Assembly: GCA_015680685.1 (NCBI GenBank)
Contig: MNCI01025128.1
Location: 734,256-798,255 of the forward strand
Direction of reading: 5' to 3'
Length of the DNA stretch: 64,000 bases
From: Gnetum montanum
Lineage: Eukaryota; Streptophyta; Gnetopsida; Gnetales; Gnetaceae
Each line of letters begins with the position of its first letter. Positions within the stretch are counted from its first letter, which is position 1. The notes under the pieces were generated by a model. It was given only the letters and a program-made list of their open reading frames with translations, was not told the DNA's origin and made no database searches. Positions 9,641-23,224 of this stretch are shown in pieces. Made by a program: the position numbers and the translations under genes.

Positions 9641-12600
9641 TTAGTTGATAGATTTTTTAAAAAAACTCTAAGATGTTTAGCAACACCTCACTATCTAGAG
9701 TAGTAAAGCTTATTTCTTGTTTAATATTAATAAACAATTCATTTATTATATTGTAGTCTAGTTAATAATAGAAATTGAGGTAATATTTTGACTAATATTT
9801 CTACCAAATTTAAGAAATAATAAGTAAGTTTTGAAGGTACATTTTATTTAATTTCAATCTTGGTTTGAAAAATCTTATTGTGCACAATAAGTAAACACAT
9901 CAACTTTTAATATTTTTACATTGAGAATTTGGTACTAGTTTCCAAAAATTTAAGGTTGGGTGGTGGTGAAATTTTAGTTTGGATATTTAGCCATATGTTA
10001 TTCTTTATTTGATTATTTGACTGTTGTTTGTTTGGTACTAATATTTTGGTAATATATATTAATCCTTGTGCATGGCTATCTAACTACTTGATATTTGATT
10101 CCAAAATTTCTTAGGAAATATTTGTGATTTTTTTTCCTACTCAATCATATGGATTAAAATTTTCCTTTATTTTTACCTTCTAGGTGATACATGTATTAGT
10201 GGACATAAGATAAATGACCAACATTATGCTTAAAATATATTTTATTAGTTTTCTAATATTTTTACCAAATGAAAATTTTTATATAATTCATTAAAATTAT
10301 GACTTCATGATCTTACTTGTCATGGAAAACATCAAATATAAATAACATTTAACATTATGTGTAAAGAATATGATAGATAAAAATGCAATAGGAAATGAAA
10401 AGAATGCTTTATTAACATGAAAATAATGTATTTGGACCATGTTGTAAGGGTTCCTTAGGGTTATCTTCTTTTAGCATCTATCCCTTAGAGGCAATGCAAC
10501 ACTACCACCATGGTTAGGCCTATATCTGGCTAGAACATATGGCTAGTCACCTAATTATTTCACTTCACCTAATACCTGTTACACACTCTTACTAGCTTTG
10601 CTACTCCATAATGACATGACCTTAATATCCTAGGCATAAGTATATTAGGTTAAGACCCCCAAAGGTCATTTCAAAAGACATGCTCATTATTACAATGCAT
10701 CCTTTTGGGTCTTATTATAACTTTTTTTAGATATTATTATAATAATTATATCATTTATTACAAAGAAGCATCATATTTCTTATGGAATGACTCCATTTGG
10801 GAATGGGGGCATGATAAACTACCCTCCTTAGCTTTCATTCATCCTCAAAAAAACTTGCATTAATGATGTTTCTTTGTGCTCTAGTACTTCCTTCATCCTC
10901 CAATGCTCCAATGCTTTGGTTTTTTATTTTGATATGGAATTAAATATTTTAAAGTTCTCTTACTTATTTTGCAAAAAAAAAAAAAAAAATAGTCAGAATG
11001 ATATTTAGGAAAAATAGATCTTATTATATCAACAACTTACCTTAATCCCTAGGTAATGAAAAGAGGTGAATTAAAGATCTACCAACCATCAATCATTGGT
11101 CCTAAATAGGGTTACAAAAAGTGAAACAAATATCTCTACTACAAGGGCTATGATTTGAGTGGGAAGTATGGGAATAGCTGAAACTTCCATCTTATTATCT
11201 ACTCCAACTTTGATGAGATGTCCACATTCTAGCCTAGAAATTCATCATCTAGGATGTCCACCCTCAATCTTGAAATATCCATGGTTTGAAACATCTAGGT
11301 TGAGGCTTGGGATGTCTAGGATAGCTAGAGCTTCACTTCTAAACTTTGTATGTTCACTATCTAGACATGCATCATGAAGCTTGAACATCTAGGCTATATT
11401 CAAAGTTGAGGAAATTTGATATTGACTTAGCTATTCGTTACCTTCACACATCATGGAATCCTTGCAATAGCTCCCTTTGATTTCATTCTAACTTGGTACT
11501 TCAATAGAAAAATTCTTTGATCTTCAATTATTTCTTAACTAGACTGACCTTAATCTCTAAATATTTTCTCCATAATCTTATACATGTTCACATCCATATA
11601 AAAATGCTTCTCCATTCTTTAAATTTTGACATATGAAAACCACATAGGATAATCAATATTTTAGTCATTCTTGACTGTTAGAGTAATAGCTTTGTTGATC
11701 CATAGACAAAGAGTTTACTATCCTCATAGTATTCCACTCATCATCAACATTTTCTACCCTAAAAAGAAAATATTCTTGCACATATAAATGGATTTTAATA
11801 TCCATTATGTGAGAAACTCTTTTTGGATTAATAAACTTCTAAAGAATCCTTTAAAGAAAAGTGATTCTTTAAAGGCCTCTTGAGATCCATGAATTTTCTT
11901 AGATAAGTAAGTCGTTTAAAGGGTAGAACAAAGAAATTTGTGTTTAACACACTCTAACTCATTATATGTATTCTTTGAAGGGAAGGATAGCTAAAAGAAG
12001 AAGAAATAACTAGGAAATGGGCACTCACTCGAAGTGGTAGGTAGCATTTAATCTGAGTAATAACCCCTCAACATAAAATATTTAGATTTATTAAGACCTT
12101 CTTAACAATTTGATACTCCTTGAGATTTCCTAAGATCCCTTCAACTATCACAACAAAGCCTAAATGATAGTCTCTTAGTTTCTTAATACAAGATACTCAA
12201 CACCCTCCTTAAGTCATTAAATACTATAATTTAAAAAGGGTATGACAATCATAAAGAGCATCTTAATGATCTTGAGATGTTTTTAAAAGATTAATTTTCT
12301 CAGTAAGGATGCCTAGTAGTTAAGGTTTCTTGAAATCATCTTAAGATTTGACCAACTTTTAACTCTACCTCATACAACTAATTGAAATTATTTTTCTATT
12401 GGCTCAAGAACTTTTATAAGAGTGAGAACTTAGAGACACATAACAACATCTAAGAGGAACATGCATAATCCTGGATTGAGAGTATAAAACTTTGAGAAGT
12501 TACATAAGCTAACATAATTCTACTCTGCCTCTCTCATAAGAGAGTTTGAGGTCCTCTTAAGAGAAATTCAAGAATCCCTTGGAAACTTAAGATCTAGTAG

Positions 12601-15600
12601 AGACCCCAAGATCCCTTAAGACCTTCTTGAGCTCTCAAAACTTCATACCAAGTCAAAAGAAAAGAAGAAAATGTAGCAAAAAAAAAATTCATCCTTATAT
12701 ACACCATGTCATGTGGTATTTCACATGTGTAGGCTCACAATATATATACTAATTTTGTATCAACCCTAATCATTCTTACCTTGTACATTTGACCTTTGGC
12801 CTCCCTAGTAGATCAAGAATCCCTCAACTTCTTTGCGATTTCCTTTTGGATATCTATCTATAAAGCCTCTTAACCATTGTCAAATCATCCATCATCATCA
12901 TTTCAAAAACCATTTTAAGAACCCTTTGATCAAATTAAGTGCCAAATCCATTTCCAATCTAAGGGTCCTTAGAATAGTTTAATATTTCATTCCAACCAAC
13001 ATCAATGCCTAGCACATTCTTGTAAACCCCCCTTGAACATCTTGAAATCCCCTTGATTATAACTATCTAAAAAATAATTTGTTTAATAACTATTTATATG
13101 ATTTTGTATTAATGTTTTAGTTTTCAAGATTTGAAATGAAGGCTGCTAATAAGGTTCAACGTAAAGATATGTTCTTACACTATAAGAAATAAAAGCATAG
13201 GGTAAGAATTTTTAATTTTGATTCTTATTATTTTTGGTTTCATTATTTTGATGATAGAATATTTTATGTTTTTACTCTTAAGCTTCCACCTCAAATAGGA
13301 AATTCCAATAATTTTATGCCTTATAAAAGGTGCTTAAACATATTAAAGGGGAATAAAACTAAGAAATCCTTGAAAAATATGATGACTTAAGTGTATAAAA
13401 TAGAAAAATTCTACATCTATAACACTAATAAAGTATCAAAATAAAAGGGGGTGTTATGATATAGCTAAAAATTTTGATGGATTTTTCATATAAATGTTCT
13501 AGCTTAGTTGGAACTTTTAGAGATATTGGCTAACCCATGGTTATCTAATTTCTTCAACTAGATTTTAAGTCAGTCTTAGAGGTCTTAGGTATGTGTTGAA
13601 GATAGATATGATATCCACATTAAGTTTGAATTTTATTATAACTAAAATGAAGAGTCTTCATTAATGAATTTAAGACCATATTTATGGGTATCAAGGTAAC
13701 CATTAATTTAAAATATCTACAAGCTCTATTATTAATTTAACAATTGGGGGAATAAATTTACATGATAAAATCACAAATTAGGTGGAAGAAGCCATAACCG
13801 AATGATCTTTCTTGTGTTTCCTATTCTGATCTACTCCTTACTAAAAAAAGGATTTAGGTTGGGAATGATGATCCAGACTTATAAAACCTGTACCATTAAG
13901 TAATTAGTTAGGATAGATAGCCTTGATAAGTTACCTCAAGCTTACGTTACCACTACCACTTCTCTTGTAATACAACTCAAAAAAAATTTCTATTCCACCT
14001 ATATAAAATCAATCACTTAAAACCAACACCATGCAAGACCCTACAACTAATCTCAATTTACCTCAGTCAAATAATTAAACTCTAGAATCAATCTCTTTTA
14101 ATTCAAGCATGAGGAGGAAATTGAAAAATTGCAAATCATTATTTAGGGCTAACAACAATAGCTAGTTCATTATGAGAATAGAATAAAGGAATAATCAAAT
14201 TTTCTTCAATATTTGTTCGAAAACCAAGAGTTAACTATTTCAAATAAGAACATAAAATCCTTTGCCAAAAAATCCATTAAAATAGTTCAATTGATGTCTA
14301 TAAAGTTAAGTTCTGACACTGTAAATAAGTGGTTATCTACATTCCATGATGTATTCATAGTCATAGAGAAAATTGAGGAACATATATTATGAGTTCAAAA
14401 AGGGGTGAAAAAGATATTTAAAACATATCTATTCAAATGAAAATTCAAAAAACCTACAAACAATGAAGCCATACAAATTTTAAATACAGAACTCCAAACT
14501 AATTTAATTAATCTAGGTTGTAAGGTTGAAAATTTTACCAAAGTAATAAATACTTTGGTTAAATATCAATACAAATTTATTAAATTCTTTAGGAACCTTC
14601 AAAATAGGCAAGACAAGTAACTAGCATTGGCACTAACTCCAAAACTTACAAAGAAAATTAGTCTTAACTAGTTACTTAGGTTACCAACCCTTGAGTTTGG
14701 AAGTGTGATAATAGAGAAGTAGCCCTAAATTTATCATTTTATTTTTCATAATAATTATTACTTAAATTTTATGGAATTAAGGTTATTTTACTTCTCTATA
14801 GGATTTTGATTATGATAACCTAGGAGTGGATCCACGGACTATAGATGGTATGATAAGTTTTTTCTTTCTTTTTATTATTATTGTATTCTAATGTTAATAT
14901 GATGACATATTTTATGACATAATCAAGTGGTTTTCCACCAATTTAGTAACCATATGTAATTAATTTGAAGTTACCTAGAATAGTTATGAACTTCATTTTA
15001 TATAAATGTTTGTAAAATAAAGGAAAAATTATTTCAAATTTTCTTGTTAAAATTTTATATTATAATGATATCTTGGTCTTAAGCATGGATATTTAGTTCA
15101 ACATGTGTAGTAATGAGAAGTATTCCAGGAAAGAACATTTTTCAATGTTAATATTATTTTATAAATAGATAAATTTCAGTTTAATATACTATTTTGCAAA
15201 GAAAATATTTTTTATGCTATCTTGAAGTAGATAGTATCTAGGATATTTTCCACTTGCTATATTGTTATATTTTGCTAGGATTATAAGATTACCTTAAATG
15301 TTAACTCGCAATGTGAATTAACATAGGAGTCCATCAATATACCTTTAAACATTTAATTTTATATTAAATAATTGGATCAAATTTATATTACAATGATACA
15401 TTGTGTTTCAATATAGGCAACATTTATGCTTAGAATTAGTTTAACATTTGGATTTACTAGCATTCACAATCAGTATTTAGAGTTTGTTTAATTCTAATAT
15501 TAATCATGTTATTTTTACCCTAATTTTAACCCATCAATTATTTTGATCAAGTTTATTTACTTATGTTCAAAACAATAATGAAAACAATTATGCAAATTAT

Positions 15601-18600
15601 ATTAATAATTATTTCATTTATATTTTTTAGTTGATTCTAAAATTTCACAATCTATTTTTTTACCTTTCTTTTAAGGTTGGATTAAGTTTTGGAAATTTCT
15701 GATGTAATCCATTTCCTTCATTCCATGGGACCAAAAACATTAAGCAAAATAGTTGGAGGAGATATAAGCCTATTTAATAAATCCTATAGAAATATGGCTA
15801 ACTAATTATATCAAAAAATAGAAGGAATATTGAGAAAATTCTACCTTAATGAGATGAAAATGAAAGAAAATCCTAGAAAAGTCTACAACTCTAATGAATT
15901 AATAAAAAAAATCTAGATAATACATAGAAAGCTAAATTAAAATTTTAAAACCAAGGGAAAATCTCTATCAAATTAAAGTCATTGTCAAAGTGACAATTAA
16001 ACAATGTTAATTAAAATGTAGCTAATGTAAACTATAAATGGTGAAAGATGTAGTTAAAGAAGCATAGTATTTATCTTTGAGAGAACATAATAAATAAGTA
16101 CTATGCTCTCCCATCATCATTTTGCCAACAAAATGATATTGTTAATTAATACCTCAAAACTCAAAGTTGACATAGAATATGAAAAATCCATATTCAACTG
16201 TAAATTTCATTTCCTTTCTTTCATGATCTTTTACATTTGAAAGTGAAACACAAAAATTAGAGGCACAAAGCAGAAGTTAAGGGCAGAACATTCTAGAGTT
16301 ATCATCCAAAATGAAGAACCTTTACATTGACTTAATCTTATTAATAATATGAATATAACACAAGACATAGTAAATGAGAGGGAAGAAGCTAAGCTAGAGA
16401 AAAATGATATGAAGAAGATAAGTTAAGAGGTATTCTAATACCACTAGAAATGCAAAGTTAGACTGCAACTTTAAATTTTCTAGGGTAGAGACAATAGAAA
16501 ATGAAGATGTGAAGGAAACAATGAAAACAATGCTTAAAGAAAAGATTTTCACCTCTAAAAAATCAATCTCTAAGGTAATTGTAGTTGAAAGAAAGGTAAA
16601 ACTTTGAAATATATGAACGAAAAATAATATTATAGATTCAAAAGAAAAATTTTAAAACCTTACAAACATTTTTGCAACTAAAAAATTTGAAATATCAAGG
16701 ACTTAAATGTTGACATATAAGTACACATAGCTAAGATAAAAACCTTATAATGTAAGACTAATGGATAATCAATGATAAAATATCAAGAGGAGGTTCATAA
16801 GCTCTAGGCTTGTAATAAAGGTAATGATAATATCATAAAAATCTTGGCAATAATCATTTTTTATATGATATTAATGTTTAAAAGTTAAAAGAAGAAGAAC
16901 TTTTACTTTGATGAAACTTTTAAACAGGGCTATTTATTAATTAAGAGCATGTTTAGTTAGAAAAATCTACTAATGATATATCTAAATTTTTATTTTTTAT
17001 ACTAAAAAATTATTTATTTTTTCATGTATACATCCTTGAATTCTCATCTAAACTAGTACATTCTCCCAGTTGTATTTATTTTTTAATTATTTTCAAATTT
17101 CACCTCTAAAGATGTAATCTATTTACATACATGAAATTTTCAATTCAACATCTATATGTACATATACAAGTATCTAAAGATTCACATAACCAAACATGTT
17201 ATAAATTAAAGCAACCATGAATGATCTAAAGGCTATAAAAATATATAAATATCTTATTTATTGAAAGAAAAAGAAATTATCAAACAAGATTAAGAATAAC
17301 TCTTTAGTATGATTAAGAAGATCCTAACTCTCTTTGGTACCTTTTGCATAACAATGATAAAAAAGTTTATTTTCAATTTTTTAGTAATTATGAAGTTCTT
17401 TGAATTTAATTTTAGACATAAAAACTATGTTTATATTCTATGTAATTCTTAGATAACTTGATACATCACACAGGCATAGACAGAAGCAAACACTACTCAA
17501 CTAACTTCTAATAAAATAATAGATGCTTCTAGCTTTGACAGAGAGCTTCTTAAGTGAGGAGGAATTTGACTTGTACATATATTTTGGAACTATAAATATG
17601 ATATATAAAATGAATTACTAGATAGGATTGGTGCATCATACTAGAGCAATTATATTATTTAGAAAAAGTGAAAAATAAGCTTAACAACTATAGACTTATT
17701 ATGGTAAGTCATATTTTTGAAAAATTATTAAGTAATATATTGAAGTTATTCCCTCCTACAATCATTTAGATATTGCATTTTGAAATAGGCATTCATGAAA
17801 AAATTGTATCTCTTAAAGAATCTATAACATTGTACAATATTTATACATTATTCATAATAATTGTGCACAATAACAAATTTGGCCCTAGGATATTACAAAG
17901 AAAATGTACTATTAACTTATTTAACTAATTTTATTATATAGTTATGAAGCTTGGAAAAAACCTTCAAAATACCCAATTTTATCAATAACAATTCTTGTTA
18001 GACCTAGATTTTATCAAAAAAATTAATAAATAGAGAAATCTTCTTAAAAATCCTACTTAATTTAATCTTTTCTCTACCACTCACTCTCATTTGAATAATT
18101 TTAAATAGTTCTTAGTATACTCTATGTTTATTTACAAGATCATTGTCTTATATGTTAAAAGTTGAGAGTTCAATTATGATTAGAATATCATTATACTATT
18201 TTTTATCTACTTGAACCTTTCATATTTTTTTTCTTAACTAATTCTTTTAATTTATCTTTTATTATTTTATTTATTGTTTTTGGCTCATGAGAGATGGCTA
18301 AAGTAATTAGCTCACTGTTTAAGAAGGATATGCAAGAATAAGGTTAATTTGAAACTAAAATTAAAATAGCTTGTGGAATCATATCTAATTTTCTAGTCAT
18401 GGTAGGTCTACATTAAGGATCTATATAGTCCATACTTATTTGTTATTGTTAGGAATGAATTAATAAAGGAAATATAAGTTGAAATCCCTTGGTGTATGCT
18501 ATGTGCAAATGATATTGTCAAGAAAATATCACTTCTAAAATAGAAAAGTGAAGACATGATTTAGAATACAAAGGCTTCTAAATCATTAGAAGTAAACTTT

Positions 18601-18659
18601 TAGTGTTATGAGACTAACTGTATCTCAATAGTTGATTTTGTAGCAAAAAAATTTCTTTT
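9641..18659. other. About 9 kb of AT-rich DNA without recognisable genes
   Basis: I find no supported coding region, RNA gene or paired repeat. A 17-base A run lies at 10973-10989. At 11200-11400 words such as GGATGTCC and GAACATCTA recall SIRE-like U3 sequence, and 12060-12660 repeats CTTAAGA/GAGATCC words, but no borders can be drawn. The stretch is probably decayed repeats. The small frame at 11159-11377 has no family features. Confidence 0.5.
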
Positions 18660-18947
18660 CTCAATTGGATTTTAATGTGAAGTTGTCCATTAAAATTTTA
18701 GTTGATAATACAACTACTATTTAACTCTCAAGGAAGCATGTTATCCATAAAAAGTAAAAAACATGTGGGTATAAAATATTTCTTCATCAAATATAAAGTG
18801 AAGAATGAATATGCGTTGCTCAAATATGTTCCTACAATTGATCGATTGGCTAATATTTTGACAAAGCTACTCAATGCTCATAGGATTGCTTACTTGATGA
18901 AAATAATTAGCATTGTAAAGGTTGATGAAAAGGTTCATGATCCCTAA
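18660..18947 (+). pseudogene. Copia RNase H C-terminal remnant
   Basis: The frame 18702-18947 reads KKHVGIKYFFIKYKVKNE, then LKYVPTIDRLANILTKLL. This is the Ty1/copia RNase H end pattern K-H-I-D-I-x-Y-H-F, then Y-V-P-T-x-x-Q-L-A-D-I-x-T-K-x-L. Just upstream, in another frame, VDNTTTI corresponds to C-D-N-x-S-A-I. It would be the last domain of a copia polyprotein (degrading the RNA strand of the hybrid). A CAAGGTAG purine stretch and TGTTAG follow at 18986-18999, as expected for a polypurine tract plus LTR. The upstream part of pol is not recognisable. Confidence 0.7.
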
Positions 18948-19063
18948 ACTTCAAAATCCATGTTTTTAATCCCTCTCATCCTAAACAAGGTAGTGTTAGA
19001 AATATTGTGACATGTATCCCCTTGAGGACTAACAATTTTACTCTTATTATCATGTTTCAAGCA

Positions 19064-19180
19064 AATCTAATTTTTTAGTGGATCTAATGTTTCTTTAGCA
19101 AGTTTAATCTTTTTTAGTGGATTGGATGTTTCTTTAGAAAATCTATTTTTTTTAGTGGATTTGATGTTTCTCAATTAAAT
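19064..19180. repeat. About 40-bp tandem repeat, 3 copies
   Basis: Units begin near 19064, 19105 and 19140; each has a T run, TTTAGTGGAT and GATGTTTCT. It lies within the proposed copia LTR. Confidence 0.7.
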
Positions 19181-20151
19181 TTTATTTTTTAAGTAAAAAT
19201 TTTCTTCTCTTCTAGGTATTATTATCATTTTTTTTCTTCTCATTGAGTTAGGTAATGCTTTGATGATGTAGTGAACCCTAGATATAAGGTATTTTATACA
19301 TAAACATACAATGTTGATCATTCTTAAGCAAGCTCTAAATTTTTATGTCTGATCTAAATAATATGCTAAAATTTCATGTTTTATCAAGTTATATAGTCTT
19401 TTGTTGATATTTTAAAAAGTTGAGTAGAAAATTATTGTTCTCAGTTCCATTAAACATATGGTGTCTACTTCTACAATGTTTAGTTTTCATCAATATTTTT
19501 CATTGAATTTAATCTTCTCATTTATAAAAAGGAATTGGTATTACAAGGAGGAAATACTTATATTTAATCAATTACACATTATAATCTTCCTAATTTTTAC
19601 AACATTTTCCATCATGATGAACATTTTTTTAATGCTTATTCTTTTTTAGTCAAGAAAAAAGATTCTAAAGAAAAGAAAAAAATATGTTAAACTTAAAGAT
19701 AGAATAAAAAAATCTGAAGTTAAAGATATGAAAATTTAAGTTAATGTTAATGATAAAAACAATCAAATGGCAATAAAGAATCTCAAGAAGATAGAATCTC
19801 CTATGTATATTTTGAAATACTACTATTTCGTTACTTTAATATAAATATTGGTATTAAACCATAGCTTTCTATCTTAAATCATTTTGTTATTTTAATTTCA
19901 AGCATAGATGTTAAAAAGTGATGTAAATGTTGTTAGGATTCGAAACTTTCTCCCTCTTAACAATTAATTTTCTTCACCTATCTTTTCAAAGTATTAATTA
20001 TAAGATTATACACCTAAGTAGATAATCCTAAAATCAAAGAGTTTTTTTTTTTACATGTTTTGTTATGATGTCTACTCAATTTCATGCATATGATGTACTA
20101 TAAATTTTCTTTGCTCATTATTAATAATATTTTTCAAGATTGGACAAATCC

Positions 20152-20224
20152 TTTGCATTCCTCCCCCCAACACACCCATGCCCCCTTCTCTCAGCCATCC
20201 CCCATGCCCTGCCTTTCCTACCCC
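20152..20224. repeat. Pyrimidine/C-rich tract in AT-rich surroundings
   Basis: About 70 bases are dominated by C and T with several CCCCC runs, against a strongly AT-rich background. No coding sense is seen. Confidence 0.6.
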
Positions 20225-20411
20225 ATAATAATTTTCATGTTTCCTATTATGTGTTAAATTTGAAGTTATGTAATGTTTTCAATTTTAAAGTTAGAAGTTA
20301 CAAGAGTTATTAGAAGGTTACTTTCATTAGTTTGAAGTCTATGTTTTAATTTAAAGTTAGTGTATATGCATACATCACTTTTATAAAGGATCAATTATTC
20401 TAGATGTAAGC

Positions 20412-21234
20412 TAAGGATCAAATAACTTAGAAGGGGGGTTGAATAAGTTCTTCAATTTAAACAACCAAGACAACCAAAATTGCACACAAATTTAAATGGT
20501 TTCCCAACTTGGGAACATTTACACTTGAAGGGTAGAATCCTCACACATCTCTAGACTTTGTTCTTTGAAAAATTAGTTTAAAGGGCATCACAACCATTAC
20601 AATGTTTGAGCTCCACTCGAATTTTTTTCTCATTGGAAACACACTCAATCCTGCAAGGTCTCAACAAGCTCAAAATATGGTTTCAAGGATCTCACAATCT
20701 TTACAAAGTTGTAAGCTCTTCTTAGAGTGTTTTCTTACTAGAAACACAATCAACCCCATAAGATTCCAACAACCTTACAAGATGTCTTTTCACAAGAATC
20801 ACATCAACCTTGCAAGGCTACAAAGAAAGAAAAATAATCAAGTAGGAAATGTAACTCACTTTACAAATTCCTTTCACTTAGGAACATATACAACAATTTA
20901 AAAATTATGGGAAAATAAGAAACAAAGATAATTCACTTTATGTACAATAATGAAATTGATCAATGAATAGTTCTTGTACAATGCTTTTCTTTTTCTAATA
21001 ATTTTACTTTGTTTTATAGCCTTTCACTTTTCAAATCCTCCTCAAAATTTTTGCAATGACTAGAAAATGACTAGTTGAGATGTCCCATTCAAGCTTGGGA
21101 TGTCTATCTACAAACAACTCATATTTAGGTGGGATGTCTTACTTGGGACATCCCAACTGGGATGTCCCAGTAGAAATTAGGACATCTGTTGTTATATTGG
21201 AACATCTAGCTTGCAACTGCACTTTGAACTCTAG
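20412..21234 (-). repeat. 3' LTR of the SIRE-like element, first part
   Basis: It starts TAAGGATCAAATAACTTAG, matching TGAGGATTGAGAACTTAG at 46555, and runs through ACTTTGAACTCTAG, where the second copia is inserted. On the minus strand this is the R/U5 side, ending with the AACTTATTCAACCCCCCTTC-like tail typical of SIRE LTRs. The frame 20602-20901 inside it is a chance by-product. Confidence 0.85.
21229..21234. repeat. Target-site duplication CTCTAG, left copy
   Basis: CTCTAG directly precedes TGTTAG (LTR start, 21235), and the same six bases follow the other LTR at 42735-42740. The uninterrupted LTR copy has a single GAACTCTAGGACATTT at about 47382-47397. Confidence 0.85.
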
Positions 21235-21579
21235 TGTTAGGAAATGAATCAAGAGAAAAAAACAAGAATAGGAAAAACAAGCACACACAAAACACATGGG
21301 ATTTTCATGTTTCAACAAGATCGCGTTTGTAGATTATAGTTACAAGAGAGTTTTGGAACGTTACATAAATATGCATCAAGAAACTATTTGTAACTGAAAT
21401 GACCAACCCTTCAACTTCTATAGCTATCAACTCTTCAAATTCTATAATGGCCAACCCTTCAACTTCTATTATGGCCAACCCTTCAACTTTTGTAACAGTC
21501 AACCCTTCAACTTCTAGTACAATGTAATGACAAAAAACCAAAAATTAAAATTCGAATCAGTTGCCACATGACTCCAAAA
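21235..21579 (-). repeat. 3' LTR of the nested copia
   Basis: 345 bp beginning TGTTAGGAAATGAATCAAG on the plus strand and ending ACATGACTCC plus AAAA; similar to 42332-42734. On the minus strand the adjacent CCAAGTGGAAGATT (about 21580-21594) is the polypurine tract, as in copia elements whose LTRs start TGTTGGAGTCATG. Confidence 0.85.
21404..21517. repeat. 24-bp tandem repeat in the copia LTR, about 4.7 copies
   Basis: Units start at 21404, 21428, 21452, 21476 and 21500 with consensus CAACCCTTCAACTTCTATTA plus TGGC. The other LTR has about 5.8 copies. Confidence 0.9.
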
Positions 21580-21674
21580 ATCTTCCACTTGGAGATTGAT
21601 CTAAGAAGAAAAACTCTTGCAACCTAGCTTATCCCATGTACATCATTAACTCCTAGTGTGGTGCCTCCTCATCA

Positions 21675-22454
21675 CTAACCATAGAGGCCTATAAAGGTCA
21701 TGAAGAGCCTTAGCTTAGTAATGGTAACTAGCTTTGTCAACATGTCTGCAAGGTTCTTTGACCTAGGAATCTTTGTCAACATTAATGTCCCATCATCTAT
21801 CAACCCACAGATATGATGATACCTCAACTGAATGTGTTTAGATCTAGAATGAAAAACTCGATCTCTAGCTAGATTTATGGCATGTTGACTATCACTAAAA
21901 AGCTCGTTGTTATCCTATGTCTTACCCAAATCTCTTAGAAGATCCTTCAACCAAATCATCTCCTTTTTAGCTTTTGATATAGCCCTATGTTATGCTTCTG
22001 TTATGAAGAGAGAAACTCTCTTCTGAAGTCAAGACATCCAACTCATAGCAGTACTACCTATAGTGAAAATATAACCAATGGTGCTCTTCTTGTTGTCCAA
22101 ATCACCTCCCAAATCTACATCAGAATAACCATGTAGAGTAATGTTGCTCCTTTTAAAACAAAGTGTCATACCTAAAGTTCCCTTAAAATATCTCAAGAGC
22201 CACTTTATAGCTTCCCAATGCTCCCTTCTTGGATCATATATGAACCTGTTAACAACTTCCACTGCATGTGTTATGTCAGGTCTGGTACAGATCATAACAT
22301 ACATCAAACTTCCAACTACTACAACATATGGTATTCTGGACATCTGTTCATGTTCCTCTTCTATCCTTGGTGACTGATTCTTACTAAGAATGAAGTGACT
22401 TCCCAATGGAGTGCATCTAGTCTTTGCATCCTGAATGCAAACCCTGCTAAGCAC
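21675..22454 (-). pseudogene. Copia RNase H and end of RT domain
   Basis: The frame 22029-22454 contains SRIPYVVVVGSLMYVMICTRPDITHAV, quoted here only by its landmarks: GSLMY, TRPDI and the later GYSDVDLGGD, in which the first catalytic Asp of RNase H lies. Downstream to the TAG at 21675 the pieces DSQHAINLAR, RSKHIQLRYHH and LADMLTKLV follow the copia RNase H order (D-S-Q-S-A-I, K-H-I-D-x-x-Y-H, A-D-M-L-T-K). A stop near 22026 breaks the frame. The enzyme removes RNA from the hybrid during cDNA synthesis. Confidence 0.85.
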
Positions 22455-23106
22455 TTTCTCTATATGCTTTTCCTAGGACAACTTGAGAATCCCTTCAGAT
22501 ATGGTTCTACTAATTATCATCCTAGGTATTTTCTTGGCTAGTCCCAAGTCTTTCATCTCAAATTCCTTTGCCAGTTGTTACTTTAGTTTATCTATCTCAT
22601 GTAAACTAGACCCTACAACAAGCATGTCATCAACATACAAGAGAAAAATAATGTAGCAGTCATCAAACCTCTTTATGAAGCAAAAATGATCCATCTCACA
22701 CCTTGTGAAACTAGCATTAAACATGAATGAATCAAATTTCTTGTACCACTACCTAGGAGCCTATTTCAATCCATACAAACTCTTCTTCAACTTACAAATA
22801 AGATTTTTTCTAATAGCAACCTGAAAACCTTCTAGTTGAACCATGTAAATGTCCTCATCAAGGTCACCATGCAAGAAAGTAGTTTTGACATCTAGCTGCT
22901 CTAGAGGTAAATCATCTATACCATAATACTCAACACCAATCTAATGGTAGTCAACTTTACTACAGGAGAGAAAATCTTTGTGTAGTCAATTTCTCTTTTA
23001 TACTACAAAACCCTTAACTACTAACCCTGCCTTGTATCTTTTGCTACCATCATGTTCTTCCTTGATCCTATACATCCACTTATTCTACAATGCCCTTTTT
23101 CCTTCT
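22455..23106 (-). pseudogene. Copia reverse transcriptase core, frame-broken
   Basis: The catalytic YVDD is readable at 22626-22637 in the context LLYVDDMLVVGSS, the copia RT signature, followed by the L-H-E-I-D-K-L helix. Upstream on the minus strand, Y-G-L-K-Q-like and D-V-K-T-A-F-L-H-G-D-like segments are visible around 22770 and 22870, in other frames. Several stops interrupt it. The N-terminal part runs into an inverted duplication bounded by N bases, so part of RT may be lost in the assembly rather than in the genome. Confidence 0.75.
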
Positions 23107-23224
23107 NGGGTTAGTAGTTAAGGGTTTTGTAGTATAAAAGAGAAATTGACTACACAAAGATTTTCTCTCTTGTAGTAAAGTTGACTACCATTAGATTAGT
23201 GTTGAGTATTATGGTATAGATGAT
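22911..23224. repeat. Inverted repeat of about 116 bp bounded by N bases
   Basis: Positions 22911-23026 and 23109-23224 are reverse complements with two visible mismatches. N bases stand at 23107 and 23225, at the outer edges of the second arm. The arm sequence is RT coding, so the second arm duplicates RT in the wrong direction. This fits a gap-filling artefact better than biology. Confidence 0.8.

Larger units (their letters stand above)
18994..20400 (+). repeat. Probable 3' LTR of the plus-strand copia, right end undefined
   Basis: TGTTAGAAATATTG starts 47 nt after the RNase H stop, right after a short purine run, as in copia 3' LTRs. No partner LTR was found and the end cannot be placed; similarity to a different LTR begins at 20412. 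Confidence 0.4.

Noticed and set aside
10973-10989. A17 run as a LINE or SINE tail
   Set aside because: No element body, ORF2 motif or target duplication is visible beside it.
11159-11377. 72-codon frame in the gene-free region
   Set aside because: No domain or codon pattern, and it overlaps GGATGTCC-type words that resemble LTR sequence.
21305-21541. Minus-strand frame with repeating EVEGLAI units (also 42486-42722)
   Set aside because: It is the translation of the 24-bp LTR tandem repeat, not a protein gene.
22911-23224. Hairpin or foldback transposon
   Set aside because: The arms are copia RT coding sequence and N bases mark the edges, so a gap-filling artefact is more likely.
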